From Aquabacterium olei (GTDB taxonomy: Bacteria; Pseudomonadota; Gammaproteobacteria; Burkholderiales; Burkholderiaceae_C), in NCBI RefSeq assembly GCF_003100395.1, contig NZ_CP029210.1:1116001-1180000 (forward strand): a DNA stretch of 64,000 nt, read 5' to 3'. Position numbers and translations under genes: made by a program. Below are positions 18,352-27,100 of the stretch, one piece after another (the stretch's first letter is position 1; each line of letters begins with the position of its first letter). The notes beneath the pieces are model-generated. The model ran no database searches. It saw only the letters and a program-made list of their open reading frames with translations, and was not told the DNA's origin.

Positions 18352-19674
18352 ATGCATGCATCCCTTCCGCGCCGAGCAGCCCTTGGTCGGCTGCTCGGTT
18401 CGACGGCCCTGCTCGGCGGCGCCTCGCTCGGGCTGACCGGGCCGGCCCTGGCCCAGTTCCGCGTCGAGATCGCGGGCGTCGGCGCCACCCAGATTCCCAT
18501 CGCCATCGGGCGCTTCCGTGACGAGGCCCGCTCACCCCAGCCGCTGTCGGCCATCATCAAGGCCGACCTCGAGCGCAGCGGGCTGTTCCGCTCCATCGAC
18601 GCCACGGCCAGCGCGCTGGACGACACCAGCCGGCCCGCGATGGGCGAGTGGCGAAGCAAGGGGGCCGATGCCCTGGTGGCCGGCTCCGTCACCGTGCTGG
18701 CCGACGGTCGCCACGATGTGCGCTATCACCTGTGGGACGTGGTCAAGGGACAGGACCTGGGCGGCTTGAGCCTGGTCGTGCCCGCGGCCGACCTGCGCCA
18801 GGCCGCGCACCGCATCGCCGACGACATCTACGAAAAGCTGACCGGCGACAAGGGCGTGTTCTCGACCCGCATCGCCTACGTCAGCAAGGTGGGTTCGCGT
18901 CACACCCTGGTCGTGGCCGATGCCGACGGCGAGGGCACGCAAGCCCCGCTGACCAGCGTGCAGCCCATCATCTCGCCGGCGTGGTCGCCTGATGGCCGTC
19001 AGCTGGCGTATGTGTCGTTCGAGGGCGGCAAGGCCGTCGTCGTCACGCAGGACGTGATGAGCGGCCGTCGCCGCGTGGTGGCAAGCTACAAGGGCACGAA
19101 CAGCGCGCCGGCCTGGTCGCCCGACGGCCGCCAGCTGGCCGTGACGCTCAGCCGCGATGGTGGCTCCCAGCTGTACGTGGTCGGAGCCGACGGTGAAGGC
19201 CTGCGCCGCCTGACGCAGAGCGGGGCCATCGACACCGAGGCCTGCTGGACGCCCGACGGCAGCCAGCTCTATTTCGTCAGCGACCGTGGCGGCAGCCCCC
19301 AGATCTACCGCATGCCGGCGGGTGGCGGCAATGCCCAGCGCGTGACGTTCTCGGGCAGCTACAACATCAGCCCGGCACTCAGCCCGGATGGACGCTGGAT
19401 GACCTACATCGGCCAGACCGATGGCGGCGCCTTCCGCGTGCACCTGATGGAGCTGGCCTCCGGCACGGTGAAGGCCCTGACCGACACCCGCGACGACGAA
19501 AGCCCGAGCTTTGCACCCAACAGCAAGATGATCATCTATGCGACCCGCTCCGGCGGCCGCGACGTGCTGATGACCACGACGCTGGACGGTCGCATCAAGG
19601 CCCGCCTGACCACCCCGCAAGCCGACGTGCGCGAGCCCGTGTGGGGCCCTGCCGCCCCCCCGCTCAAGCGCTGA
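18352..19674 (+). CDS. tolB: Tol-Pal system beta-propeller protein TolB
   Basis: TolB is the periplasmic propeller that links Pal to the inner-membrane Tol proteins and helps outer-membrane constriction. Of the possible starts, ATG 18352 gives a signal peptide of about 34 residues (MHASLPRRAALGRLLGSTAL..., cut after ALA) with a twin-Arg pair, so Tat export is possible. The N-terminal domain is followed by propeller repeats with the TolB signature: AWSPDGRQLAYVS, AWSPDGRQLAVTL, CWTPDGSQLYFVS and ALSPDGRWMTYIG. Pal follows 59 bases downstream. tolQ, tolR and tolA are not upstream. Confidence 0.93.
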   Translation: MHASLPRRAALGRLLGSTALLGGASLGLTGPALAQFRVEIAGVGATQIPIAIGRFRDEARSPQPLSAIIKADLERSGLFRSIDATASALDDTSRPAMGEWRSKGADALVAGSVTVLADGRHDVRYHLWDVVKGQDLGGLSLVVPAADLRQAAHRIADDIYEKLTGDKGVFSTRIAYVSKVGSRHTLVVADADGEGTQAPLTSVQPIISPAWSPDGRQLAYVSFEGGKAVVVTQDVMSGRRRVVASYKGTNSAPAWSPDGRQLAVTLSRDGGSQLYVVGADGEGLRRLTQSGAIDTEACWTPDGSQLYFVSDRGGSPQIYRMPAGGGNAQRVTFSGSYNISPALSPDGRWMTYIGQTDGGAFRVHLMELASGTVKALTDTRDDESPSFAPNSKMIIYATRSGGRDVLMTTTLDGRIKARLTTPQADVREPVWGPAAPPLKR

Positions 19675-19733
19675 GCCTGCGCCCCCCCTCTGACCCTGTC
19701 CCATTCCAACTGTTTGCTGAAGGAGTACCACCC

Positions 19734-20294
19734 ATGATCACCCCCCGTTTTGCGCTGCGCACCCTGAGCCTGGCCCTGCTGAGCAGCAGTGCCCTGTGGC
19801 TGGCCGGCTGCGGCTCGTCCGTGAAGCTGGACGACCAGGCCGGCAAGGGCCCCGCCCCGATCACCACGGCCAATGGCGCCGGCTCGGCCAATGACAGTGC
19901 CGTGCCCTCGAACGCCGTCGCCCCCGTGGTGGTGCCGCCGTCGGACAACAGCGCCAACGCCGGCGGTCTGCCCCGCGTCGTTTACTTCGACTTCGACAGC
20001 TTCGTGGTGAAGGACGAGTTCCGCGGCGCCATCGACGGCCACGCCAAGCGCCTGAACGCCGTCAAGACCCGCAAGGTCGTCATCGAAGGCCACACCGACG
20101 AGCGCGGCGGCCGTGAGTACAACCTGGCGCTGGGCCAGAAGCGTGCCGAAGCCGTGCAGAAGTCGCTGACGCTGCTGGGCGTCTCGGCCGATCAGGTCGA
20201 GTCGGTCAGCTTCGGCAAGGAGCGTCCGGCCGCCCAGGGCAGCAACGAGGAAGCGTGGGCGCAGAACCGCCGCGCCGAGATCAAGGACCGCTGA
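19734..20294 (+). CDS. pal: Peptidoglycan-associated lipoprotein Pal
   Basis: Pal anchors the outer membrane to peptidoglycan. The 186-residue precursor has a lipoprotein signal with lipobox LAGC (Cys near residue 25) and a flexible Gly/Ala/Pro linker. A C-terminal OmpA-like domain has YFDFDSFVVKDEF, VVIEGHTDERGGREYNLALG and QNRRAEI, the diaminopimelate-binding region. A strong GAAGGAG before ATG 19734 fixes the start. Confidence 0.95.
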   Translation: MITPRFALRTLSLALLSSSALWLAGCGSSVKLDDQAGKGPAPITTANGAGSANDSAVPSNAVAPVVVPPSDNSANAGGLPRVVYFDFDSFVVKDEFRGAIDGHAKRLNAVKTRKVVIEGHTDERGGREYNLALGQKRAEAVQKSLTLLGVSADQVESVSFGKERPAAQGSNEEAWAQNRRAEIKDR

Positions 20295-20345
20295 GCCGCG
20301 GCTTGATGCACCTGCCTGCCCGTTCACCGCTCGCCTGACCGCACC

Positions 20346-21164
20346 ATGACCCTGCTTCCGCCCTTTGCCCTCCGGCTTCGTACGCTGGCGTTGGCGATCA
20401 CCGCCGCGCTGATCGGCTCGGCTGCCCAGGCCGCCCTGTTCGAAGACACGGACGCGCGCCGTGCCATCCTCGACATCCGCCAGCAGCGTACGCAGGATGC
20501 CGATGCGATGGCCGGCAAGCTGGGTGCGCTCAACGCACAGATCGAGCAGCTGCGCCGCAGCCTGCTCGAGATGAATGCCCAGGTCGAGCAGCTGCGTGCA
20601 GACCTGGCGCGACAGCGCGGGCAGGATGAAGTGCTGGCGCGCGACCTCGCCGAGGTCCAGCGCAAACTCAAGGACACGCAGGCCTCGGTGGATGAGCGGG
20701 TACGCAAGCTGGAGCCGCAGACGCTGACGGTGGACGGCAAGACCTTCAAGGTCGACCCGGACGAAAAGCGGCTTTTCGATGAGGCCCTGGCCCGTCTGCG
20801 GGCGGCCGATTTTGCCGCCGGCATCTCGGGCCTGAATGGCTTGCTTCAGCGCTATCCGTCGACCGGCTACCGTGAGTCGGCGTGGTACTGGCTCGGCAAC
20901 GCCCACTATGGCCAGCGGCAGTACAAGGAGGCGATTGCCTCCTTCCGGCAGTTGCTGGACAAGAGCCCGGATCACGCCCGTGCCCCGGAGTCGCTGTTGT
21001 CCATCGCCAACTGCCATGGCGAGCTCAAGGACAACGAGGCTGCGCGGCGGACGCTGGAGGAACTGGTCAAGCAGTACCCGAGTACCGAGGCGGCCCAGGC
21101 TGCCCGTGATCGCCTGCTGACCATGCCGGCTGCCAAGCCGGCGCCGAAGAAGGCCCGCGGCTGA
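20346..21164 (+). CDS. cpoB: Cell division coordinator CpoB (YbgF)
   Basis: CpoB is a periplasmic Tol-associated protein that couples PBP1b activity and outer-membrane constriction. The 272-residue sequence has a signal peptide (cut near SAAQA-ALF) and a coiled coil over about residues 45-120 (trimerisation, LNAQIEQLRRSLLEMNAQVE-type heptads). C-terminal TPR repeats follow, such as YRESAWYWLGNAHYGQRQYK. The Lys/Ala-rich end (PAAKPAPKKARG) is short. tolB-pal-cpoB order is conserved. The tcdA start follows two bases after its stop. Confidence 0.9.
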   Translation: MTLLPPFALRLRTLALAITAALIGSAAQAALFEDTDARRAILDIRQQRTQDADAMAGKLGALNAQIEQLRRSLLEMNAQVEQLRADLARQRGQDEVLARDLAEVQRKLKDTQASVDERVRKLEPQTLTVDGKTFKVDPDEKRLFDEALARLRAADFAAGISGLNGLLQRYPSTGYRESAWYWLGNAHYGQRQYKEAIASFRQLLDKSPDHARAPESLLSIANCHGELKDNEAARRTLEELVKQYPSTEAAQAARDRLLTMPAAKPAPKKARG

Positions 21165-21165
21165 C

Positions 21166-22011
21166 ATGGCCGATGAGCAGGAAGGCGCGCCCGGATTGCA
21201 GACCGCGGTGCTGGACGCCCCGCTGACGTCTGCCGAGCGGCTGGCTGCGGCGAGTCGGCCGGATCCCGAGCGGCGCTTCGGCGGTCTGCGTCGCCTGCAC
21301 GGGGTGACGGGCTACGAGCGGCTGCGCGCGGCCCGCATCGCGGTCATCGGCGTGGGCGGGGTGGGTTCGTGGACGGCCGAGGCGCTGGCGCGCAGCGGGG
21401 TCGCGGGCCTGGTGCTCGTCGACCTGGATCACATTGCCGAATCCAACGTGAACCGCCAGGTTCATGCGCTGGAGACGACGCTGGGCCAGGCCAAGGTGCA
21501 TGCCCTGCAGGAGCGGTTTGGGCTTATCCATCCTGATTGCGCCGTGACGGCCATCGAAGAGTTCGTGGACGAGGCCAATGTCGGTGAGTTGCTGGACCCG
21601 ACGCAGGTGGATGGCGTGATCGACTGCTGTGACCAGGTGCGCGCCAAGGCGGCACTGGCTGCCTGGGCCACTGCGCATGGCAAGCCGGTGGTGTGCGTGG
21701 GGGCGGCCGGTGGCAAGACGCAGCCGCACCGTGTGGAGGTGGCCGATCTGGCCGACGTGACCCACGACCCCTTGCTGTCGAGCTTGCGCCAGCGGTTGCG
21801 CCAACGCCACAGTGCGGTGCGCAAGGGGCGCCTGGGCGTGACCTGCGTGTTTTCGCGCGAGCCGGTGTTGCCTCCGCAGGACAGTTGTGAGGTCTCTCCT
21901 GGGGGAGATGGCTCGCTGAACTGCCATGGCTACGGCTCGAGCGTGACCGTGACCGCCACTTTTGGCATGGTGGCCGCAGCAGAAATGCTGAACCGCTTGA
22001 TCGCACGCTGA
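21166..22011 (+). CDS. tcdA: tRNA threonylcarbamoyladenosine dehydratase TcdA (CsdL)
   Basis: TcdA is an E1-like ATP-dependent enzyme that cyclises t6A37 in tRNAs to ct6A. The 281-residue protein has the nucleotide loop IGVGGVGSWTAEALARSG, the aspartate after strand 2 (VLVDLDHI), NVNRQVHAL, GVIDCCDQVRAK and the C-terminal LNCHGYGSSVTVTATFGM typical of the family. Length is standard. A tRNA-Lys gene with its own promoter follows immediately; t6A/ct6A occurs in tRNA-Lys, though adjacency alone is not evidence of a link. Confidence 0.93.
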   Translation: MADEQEGAPGLQTAVLDAPLTSAERLAAASRPDPERRFGGLRRLHGVTGYERLRAARIAVIGVGGVGSWTAEALARSGVAGLVLVDLDHIAESNVNRQVHALETTLGQAKVHALQERFGLIHPDCAVTAIEEFVDEANVGELLDPTQVDGVIDCCDQVRAKAALAAWATAHGKPVVCVGAAGGKTQPHRVEVADLADVTHDPLLSSLRQRLRQRHSAVRKGRLGVTCVFSREPVLPPQDSCEVSPGGDGSLNCHGYGSSVTVTATFGMVAAAEMLNRLIAR

Positions 22012-22026
22012 AAAGCGTATTAGAAT
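21997..22026 (+). promoter_or_regulatory. Promoter of the first tRNA-Lys gene
   Basis: TTGATC (21997-22002) and TAGAAT (22021-22026) are spaced 18 bases apart and end 17 bases before the tRNA. The -35 box lies inside the last codons of tcdA. The stretch AATCTAAGGCTTCGC following it recurs before the second tRNA-Lys. Confidence 0.6.
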
Positions 22027-22043
22027 CTAAGGCTTCGCAGGGC

Positions 22044-22119
22044 GGGTCGTTAGCTCAGTCGGTAGAGCAGCGGACTTTTAATCCGTTGGTCGCAGGTTCG
22101 AATCCTGCACGACCCACCA
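22044..22119 (+). tRNA. tRNA-Lys (UUU)
   Basis: The 76-base gene folds as a standard cloverleaf: acceptor GGGTCGT pairs with ACGACCC, the D-arm is GCTC...GAGC, the anticodon loop is CTTTTAA (anticodon TTT), and the T-arm carries GGTTCGAATCC. The 3' CCA is encoded at 22117-22119. Confidence 0.97.
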
Positions 22120-22175
22120 CCCTCTGAAGCGTGATGAAAAATCACAACAGACAGTGAACGAAGCGAAAAACACGC

Positions 22176-22181
22176 TACAAT
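22176..22181 (+). promoter_or_regulatory. -10 box of the second tRNA-Lys gene
   Basis: TACAAT sits in a stretch (ACAATCTAAGTCTTCGC) that closely repeats the element downstream of the first tRNA's -10 box. No good -35 box is visible 17 bases upstream. Transcription from here would give a leader of about 55 bases containing the hairpin AACAAC-ACA-GTTGTT. Confidence 0.45.
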
Positions 22182-22242
22182 CTAAGTCTTCGCTAACAAC
22201 ACAGTTGTTGGCAACGAATGCAAGGCGCAAGCCGACGCAATC

Positions 22243-22318
22243 GGGCTCTTAGCTCAGTTGGTAGAGCAGCGGACTCTTAATCCGTTGGTCGTAGGTTCGA
22301 ATCCTACAGGGCCCACCA
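22243..22318 (+). tRNA. tRNA-Lys (CUU)
   Basis: The 76-base gene has acceptor GGGCTCT pairing with AGGGCCC (with a G-T pair), D-arm GCTC...GAGC, anticodon loop CTCTTAA (anticodon CTT), the T-arm with GGTTCGAATCC, and encoded CCA at 22316-22318. The D-arm and anticodon arm are nearly identical to the upstream tRNA-Lys (UUU), so the pair probably arose by duplication. Confidence 0.97.
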
Positions 22319-22370
22319 AATTTTTCACTGTGTTGCACAGCTTGCTGCAACACAGGCGCGAAAGCAGCAA

Positions 22371-22395
22371 AAGCCACCCATCGGGTGGCTTTTTT
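22371..22395 (+). terminator. Rho-independent terminator after tRNA-Lys
   Basis: AAGCCACCC (22371-22379) and GGGTGGCTT (22383-22391) form a nine-pair stem with a three-base loop, followed by a run of T. This is the clearest intrinsic terminator in the window and ends the tRNA transcript. Confidence 0.9.
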
Positions 22396-22472
22396 CTTTG
22401 GTGCGCTGCCTGCGGCGGCGTGATCCTGTAGAAACTCGAGCGTGTCTGAACAGACGGGCAAGCGAGGTCGTC

Positions 22473-22817
22473 ATGCTGGGCGGGTGGTGGAAGGTCGCGG
22501 CGCTGTGGAGCTTGGGTGCGATGCTGCAGCCCGTCGGTGCCGAGTCGCTGCGGTGCACCGGCGGCAGCGTGACCGAAGGCGATCTGCGCATCACGCTGAT
22601 GGACCGGTGTGGCGCGCCCCGGCTGAGCGATGCCTACTGCGCCCCTGTCGCAGGACCGGGGTTTCAGCCCGTTCCTCCCTGGCTCGGGTCCTTCGTGGCG
22701 CCCTGCGTGGTGACGGAAGAGTGGCTTTACGACCGCGGACCCGGTAATCTGCCTGTGACGGTGCGTTTGCGCGCGGGGCAGGTGCAGTCCATCCACTACG
22801 GGCAAGCCTCACGCTGA
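22473..22817 (+). CDS. Secreted DUF2845-family protein
   Basis: This 114-residue protein has a signal peptide (MLGGWWKVAALWSLGAMLQPVGA) and a short Cys-containing domain. LRCTGGSVTEGDLRITLMDRC near the mature N-terminus and EEWLYDRGPGNLPVTVRLRAGQV near the end match the DUF2845 pattern. DUF2845 proteins are small, periplasmic and of unknown function. The ATG at 22473 was chosen because it opens directly into the signal peptide. It is isolated between the tRNA terminator and the small gene at 22919. Confidence 0.75.
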   Translation: MLGGWWKVAALWSLGAMLQPVGAESLRCTGGSVTEGDLRITLMDRCGAPRLSDAYCAPVAGPGFQPVPPWLGSFVAPCVVTEEWLYDRGPGNLPVTVRLRAGQVQSIHYGQASR

Positions 22818-22918
22818 CCTCGGCACGTCCGAGGGCATGAGCCCGTCTGGCTGCGCAAGGCTGCACACTGGCGCGAACCCGGGGCTTCGGCCTCGTCACG
22901 ACACCAAGGAGGCAGACC

Positions 22919-23140
22919 ATGGGAGGCTCATCCCGGCAGGGCATGACGCCTGCGCAGCAGGAGGACCGGCCAAAGCCGCATCCGGGCCCGGCGCCCGGCT
23001 ATGTGCCGGGTGAGTCGGCTGCCGGTGAGGAAGACCCGGGCGCTTCGCTCGACACCCCGCCCGACGAGCCGGAATCGGTTGCGCCGGTGCCCGATGCGGA
23101 TGCATCCACAGGCCATGGGGCAGGGGCCAGGCGACGCTGA
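22919..23140 (+). CDS. Small acidic Pro-rich hypothetical protein
   Basis: This 73-residue hydrophilic protein is rich in Pro, Gly, Glu and Asp (KPHPGPAPGYVPGESAAGEEDPGAS) and has no signal or membrane segment; it is probably disordered. An AGGAGG at 22907-22912, six bases before the ATG, is among the best ribosome-binding sites nearby and is the main reason to accept the gene. Short proteins with PAPGYVPGE and GEEDPGA blocks appear familiar from Burkholderiales, but no function is known to me. Confidence 0.55.
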   Translation: MGGSSRQGMTPAQQEDRPKPHPGPAPGYVPGESAAGEEDPGASLDTPPDEPESVAPVPDADASTGHGAGARRR

Positions 23141-23150
23141 TGGAACGAGC

Positions 23151-24134
23151 ATGACGCGGCGGTGCCTGTGGCTGATGCTGCTGTGCTGGGCAGGGGGCGT
23201 CATGCCCGCCTGGTCGGCCGGGATGGTCTTCGGCCTGGCCGGCAAGCGGGTGGACGATCCGAACTTTCAGGCGGCGTGGCGCGGATGTGAAGCGGAAGCG
23301 CGTCGCCAGGGCGACCGGTGCCTGCATCTGGGTGAACCGGGTCCGGCCAATGTGCGCGCGCAGGATGCGGCCATTCAGCGGGCCCTGGAAGAGGGCCTTC
23401 ACGGGCTGGCGGTGTCCGTCACGCACGCGGCCTACCTGGCAGAGCACGGGCTCGCCCGTGCTCGCGCGGATGGCGTGCCGGTGGTCACTTTCGACTCCGA
23501 TCTGGATGCGGCGCACCATGCGCTGCGCCGCAGTTACATCGGGCCGGACAACGAGGCCTTCGGCCGCACGCTGGGAGAGCTGGTGCGTCAGCGGCTGCCG
23601 CGCGGCGGCAGGGTGTGCCTCATGAGTGCCGATCCGCATGATCCCAACCTCGACCTGCGCCTCAAGGGCGTGCGTCGCGCGCTCGGGCAGGTCGACACTG
23701 CCGGTGCGGCGCGGCTGCAGGGGCAGGGCGGCTGGACTGAGCTGGCGCGCTGCCCCTGGTTCAACGGCGATCAGCCCGAGCGGGCACGCCGCCAGATGGT
23801 GCTTTCGCTCGACGCGTTGAAGGTGGATGCGCTGATTTCGGTCGGGCACTGGCCGGTGGCCGATGTGGCCGTCTACGAGGCGGCCGTACAGGGCCTTGCA
23901 CCCCGGAGAGAGAACGCCGGCGAGGCGGTGTTCGTCGGCATCGGCACGATGACGGCCGGGCAGGTTCTGCTGCTGCGGCGAGGGCTTCTGGGCGGGGCGG
24001 TCGAGCTGGATTTCGACGCGATGGGTCGCGCAGCCTACCTCGCCATGAAGCGCCTGGCCGGCGGCGGGCGGGTGGACGCGTTCGTTCGCACCCCGTTCAA
24101 GGTTCACGTGGGTGCGGCGGGGGGCTCGCCATGA
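23151..24134 (+). CDS. Periplasmic sugar-binding-type protein (LacI/LuxP-like)
   Basis: This 327-residue protein has a signal peptide (MTRRCLWLMLLCWAGGVMPAWSAG) and a type I periplasmic-binding fold like ribose-binding protein, LuxP and TorT. Visible features are FGLAGKRVDDPNFQAAWRGC at the mature start, IQRALEEGLHGLAVSVT, VPVVTFDSDLDAAHH and GRVCLMSADPHDPNLDLRLKG. No ABC transporter is adjacent. Its stop overlaps the start of the sensor kinase by four bases (ATGA), so it is more likely a sensory partner than a transport component. The ligand is unknown. Confidence 0.8.
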   Translation: MTRRCLWLMLLCWAGGVMPAWSAGMVFGLAGKRVDDPNFQAAWRGCEAEARRQGDRCLHLGEPGPANVRAQDAAIQRALEEGLHGLAVSVTHAAYLAEHGLARARADGVPVVTFDSDLDAAHHALRRSYIGPDNEAFGRTLGELVRQRLPRGGRVCLMSADPHDPNLDLRLKGVRRALGQVDTAGAARLQGQGGWTELARCPWFNGDQPERARRQMVLSLDALKVDALISVGHWPVADVAVYEAAVQGLAPRRENAGEAVFVGIGTMTAGQVLLLRRGLLGGAVELDFDAMGRAAYLAMKRLAGGGRVDAFVRTPFKVHVGAAGGSP

Positions 24135-27100
24135 GCGCGATCCGACCGGAGCCGGGCCCGGACCGCATCACGCCGCTCTCGAGGGTGCTGTTGTGGCGGG
24201 TGATCGGCTTCAGCCTGCTGTTGTCCATCGGGGCGGCGTTGCTGGTGGCCCATGTGCAGAAGAACCACGAGGCGGAGCAGCAGCGCGCCCTGCTGGACGC
24301 CGTGGTGTCCGTGCACCGGGTGGCGCTGTCCCGGGCCTTGTGGGAGCTGGACGACCAGGCGGTGGCCGCGCAACTGGCGGCGCTGCACCGTTTCCCGGTG
24401 GTGCTGTCGGCCGAGGTTCAGGGAGGCGGCCTGAGCCAGCGCTATGCCCGCGAGGGGGTGGCCGCGCGGGGCAGCGTGCAGACGGTGCGGGAGCCGCTGC
24501 ACGCCCCGGGCGGCGACGAGGTCATCGGCATCTGGCATCTGACACTCGATGAGGCCGCGTTGCAGGCCGAGGTGTGGACCCAGACCCGACGCTTTCTGAT
24601 GCTGGTCGTGCCCTTGTTGCTGCTGATGGGCGGGCTGGTGTTCTGGCTGGTGCGCAGGCGGGTCGGGCATCCGGTGTCGGCGTTGTCGCACCACCTGGGA
24701 ACGCTGCTGTCCGGCAACCTGGCGACGCCGGCGCCCGAGCCACGGCATCGCCCGGCCACGGAGTTGCACCGACTGGCCAGGGGCATCACGGGGCTTCAGC
24801 AGGCACTGGCCCAGGAGTTGGCCCACCGGGACGCGGTGGCGCACGAACTGGCCACCCAGCGTGACCAGCTCAACACGGTGCTGGCGCGCCAGACTCAGCA
24901 CCTCGACGGCGTGCTGAGCCACATGGCCGATGGCGCCGGCCTGCTGGACGAGTCGGGCAGCATCGTGCTGATGAACCCGGCGTGGGCCCAGATGCTGGGT
25001 TGCGGCAAGCCCCAGGACGCCACGCCTTTGCCCGTGGCGAGCTGGCTGCGGTCTCCATCGTGGCCCGAGGTGTGCCAGATGCTGCGCGAGCAGGACCGGG
25101 TGGTGGGCTGCGAACTGACGATGTCCCAACAGGACGGCGTGTTGCCCGTGGAGGCCAGCCTGTCGGTGATCGAGCGAGGGCACGCGGGGGCGGTGGTGCG
25201 GGTGCAGATCGTGCTTCGCGACCTGAGCCAGCGCCGTCAGACCGAGCAGGCCTTGATCGACGCGCGGGAGGAAGCCATGGCCATGGCGCGGGCCAGGAGC
25301 GCCTTCCTGACGAACATGAGTCACGAGATCCGCACCCCGATGAACGCGGTGCTGGGCATGACGGAGCTGGCCTTGCGGACCAGCCTGTCGCCCCAGCAGC
25401 GGGACTACCTGCAGAAGTCGCGGCAGGCGGCCACCTCGCTGCTGGCCATGCTGGATGACATCCTGGATCTCTCCGGCATCGAGAGCGGGCGTCTGACGCT
25501 GCAGCATAAGGCCTTCTTGCTGGACGACGTGTTGGACCAGGTGATGGGTGCCGTGGCCCTGCCAGCCCAGCAGAAGGGGCTGGCCCTGGTGCTGGATGCG
25601 GTGTTCGACCGGCCGCAGCGGCCGGTGGGCGATGGGCCCCGGTTGGTCCAAGTGCTCACCAAGCTGTGCCACAACGCCGTGAAGTTCACCGATGCGGGCG
25701 AGGTGAGCCTGACGGTGCGCATGACCGCGCGGCCGGGCGCGGAGACGAGCTGGCTGGTGGCCGATGTGCGGGACACGGGGGCGGGGATCCCGCCGGAAGA
25801 CCAGGTGCGCGTGTTCCAGCCGTTCCAGCAGGGCGACGGCTCGGCCACGCGGCGGCATGGTGGCGGGGGGCTCGGGCTGGCCATCAGCCGGCATGTGGTC
25901 GAGCGCATGGGCGGCACGCTGACCTTGCGCAGCGACGTCGACACCGGGTGCCATGTCACGGTGCGGCTGCCGCTGAGCCTGGATTCTGTGGACACTGCGG
26001 AGGCGAGCCCCGCTGCCTGGCCGGACGGGCCGTGGCGAAGCTGGCGCGTGCTGGTGGTGCATGCCCACCCCGAAGCGGCCCGCGTGCTGCAGAGGCAACT
26101 GGACGTCCTCGGGTTGACGGCGTCGGTGGCGAGCGGGCGAGAGGCCGCGTTGCGCGCGCTGTCCGAGGCCGACGCTGCGGACGCGCCCTGGGATGTCGTC
26201 GTCTTGAACTGGTTGATGCCCGATACCGACGTGGTCGCCCTGGCCCGTGACGTGGTGCAACTCGGACTGGCGCAGGTGCCGTGGCGGCTGCTGGCCTGTG
26301 CGCCGGGCAGCGAGGCGCCGCTGCTGGCGGCCGGTGGCAATCTGTTCGATGCGGCGCTGCCCCAGCCAGCCTCGACCACCGCGCTGGCGCACGAGCTGGC
26401 CCGTCTGGCCGAGCGGGCGAGAGCGGCCTCGGTCCGTGCGCCCGGCGAGGCCGCGGCGCGGACACCGTCGGCGCCGCCCGCGAGTTCTTCGGGCGTGAAG
26501 GCGGCGGCGCTGTCCGGCATGCGCGTGTTGCTGGTCGAAGACAACCCCTTCAATCAACAGGTGGCGGCCGAGTTGCTGATGGATGCCGGTGCCAGGGTGA
26601 CGGTGGCCGAACAGGGCCAGGCGGCGCTCGATCACCTGGCGCACGAACCGGTCGACGTCGTGCTGATGGACATCCAGATGCCAGTGATGGACGGCCTGGA
26701 GGCCACCCGCCGCATTCGCGACAACCCGGTGTGGGTCGATCTGCCCGTGCTGGCGGTCACCGCCCACACCCAGGCCAGCGACCGCGAGGCCGCCCTGGCG
26801 GCCGGCATGGACGAAGTTCTGACCAAGCCGCTTGGCGTGGCGATGCTGATCGACGCGCTGCGCCGCTGGCGGCACGGACGTCGCCAGGCGGCCCTGGTTC
26901 AACAGGCTGCGCCCTCGCCAGTGCCAGCGCCCGCTGCGGCGCCCGCGGCGGCTGCCGCCTTGCCGGGCATCGACCGCGCGTTGGGCGAATTGCACTGCGG
27001 TGGCCGCCCTGCGCTGCACCAGCAGCTGCTGGACATCTTCTTCAAGGCCCACCGGGACGTGGCCCGGCGGCTGGCCGATCAGATCACGGCACCGGACTGG

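Noticed and set aside
23001..23150. Upstream extension of the LuxP-like protein by 50 residues
   Set aside because: It would overlap the small Pro-rich gene and hide the signal peptide that begins at 23151.
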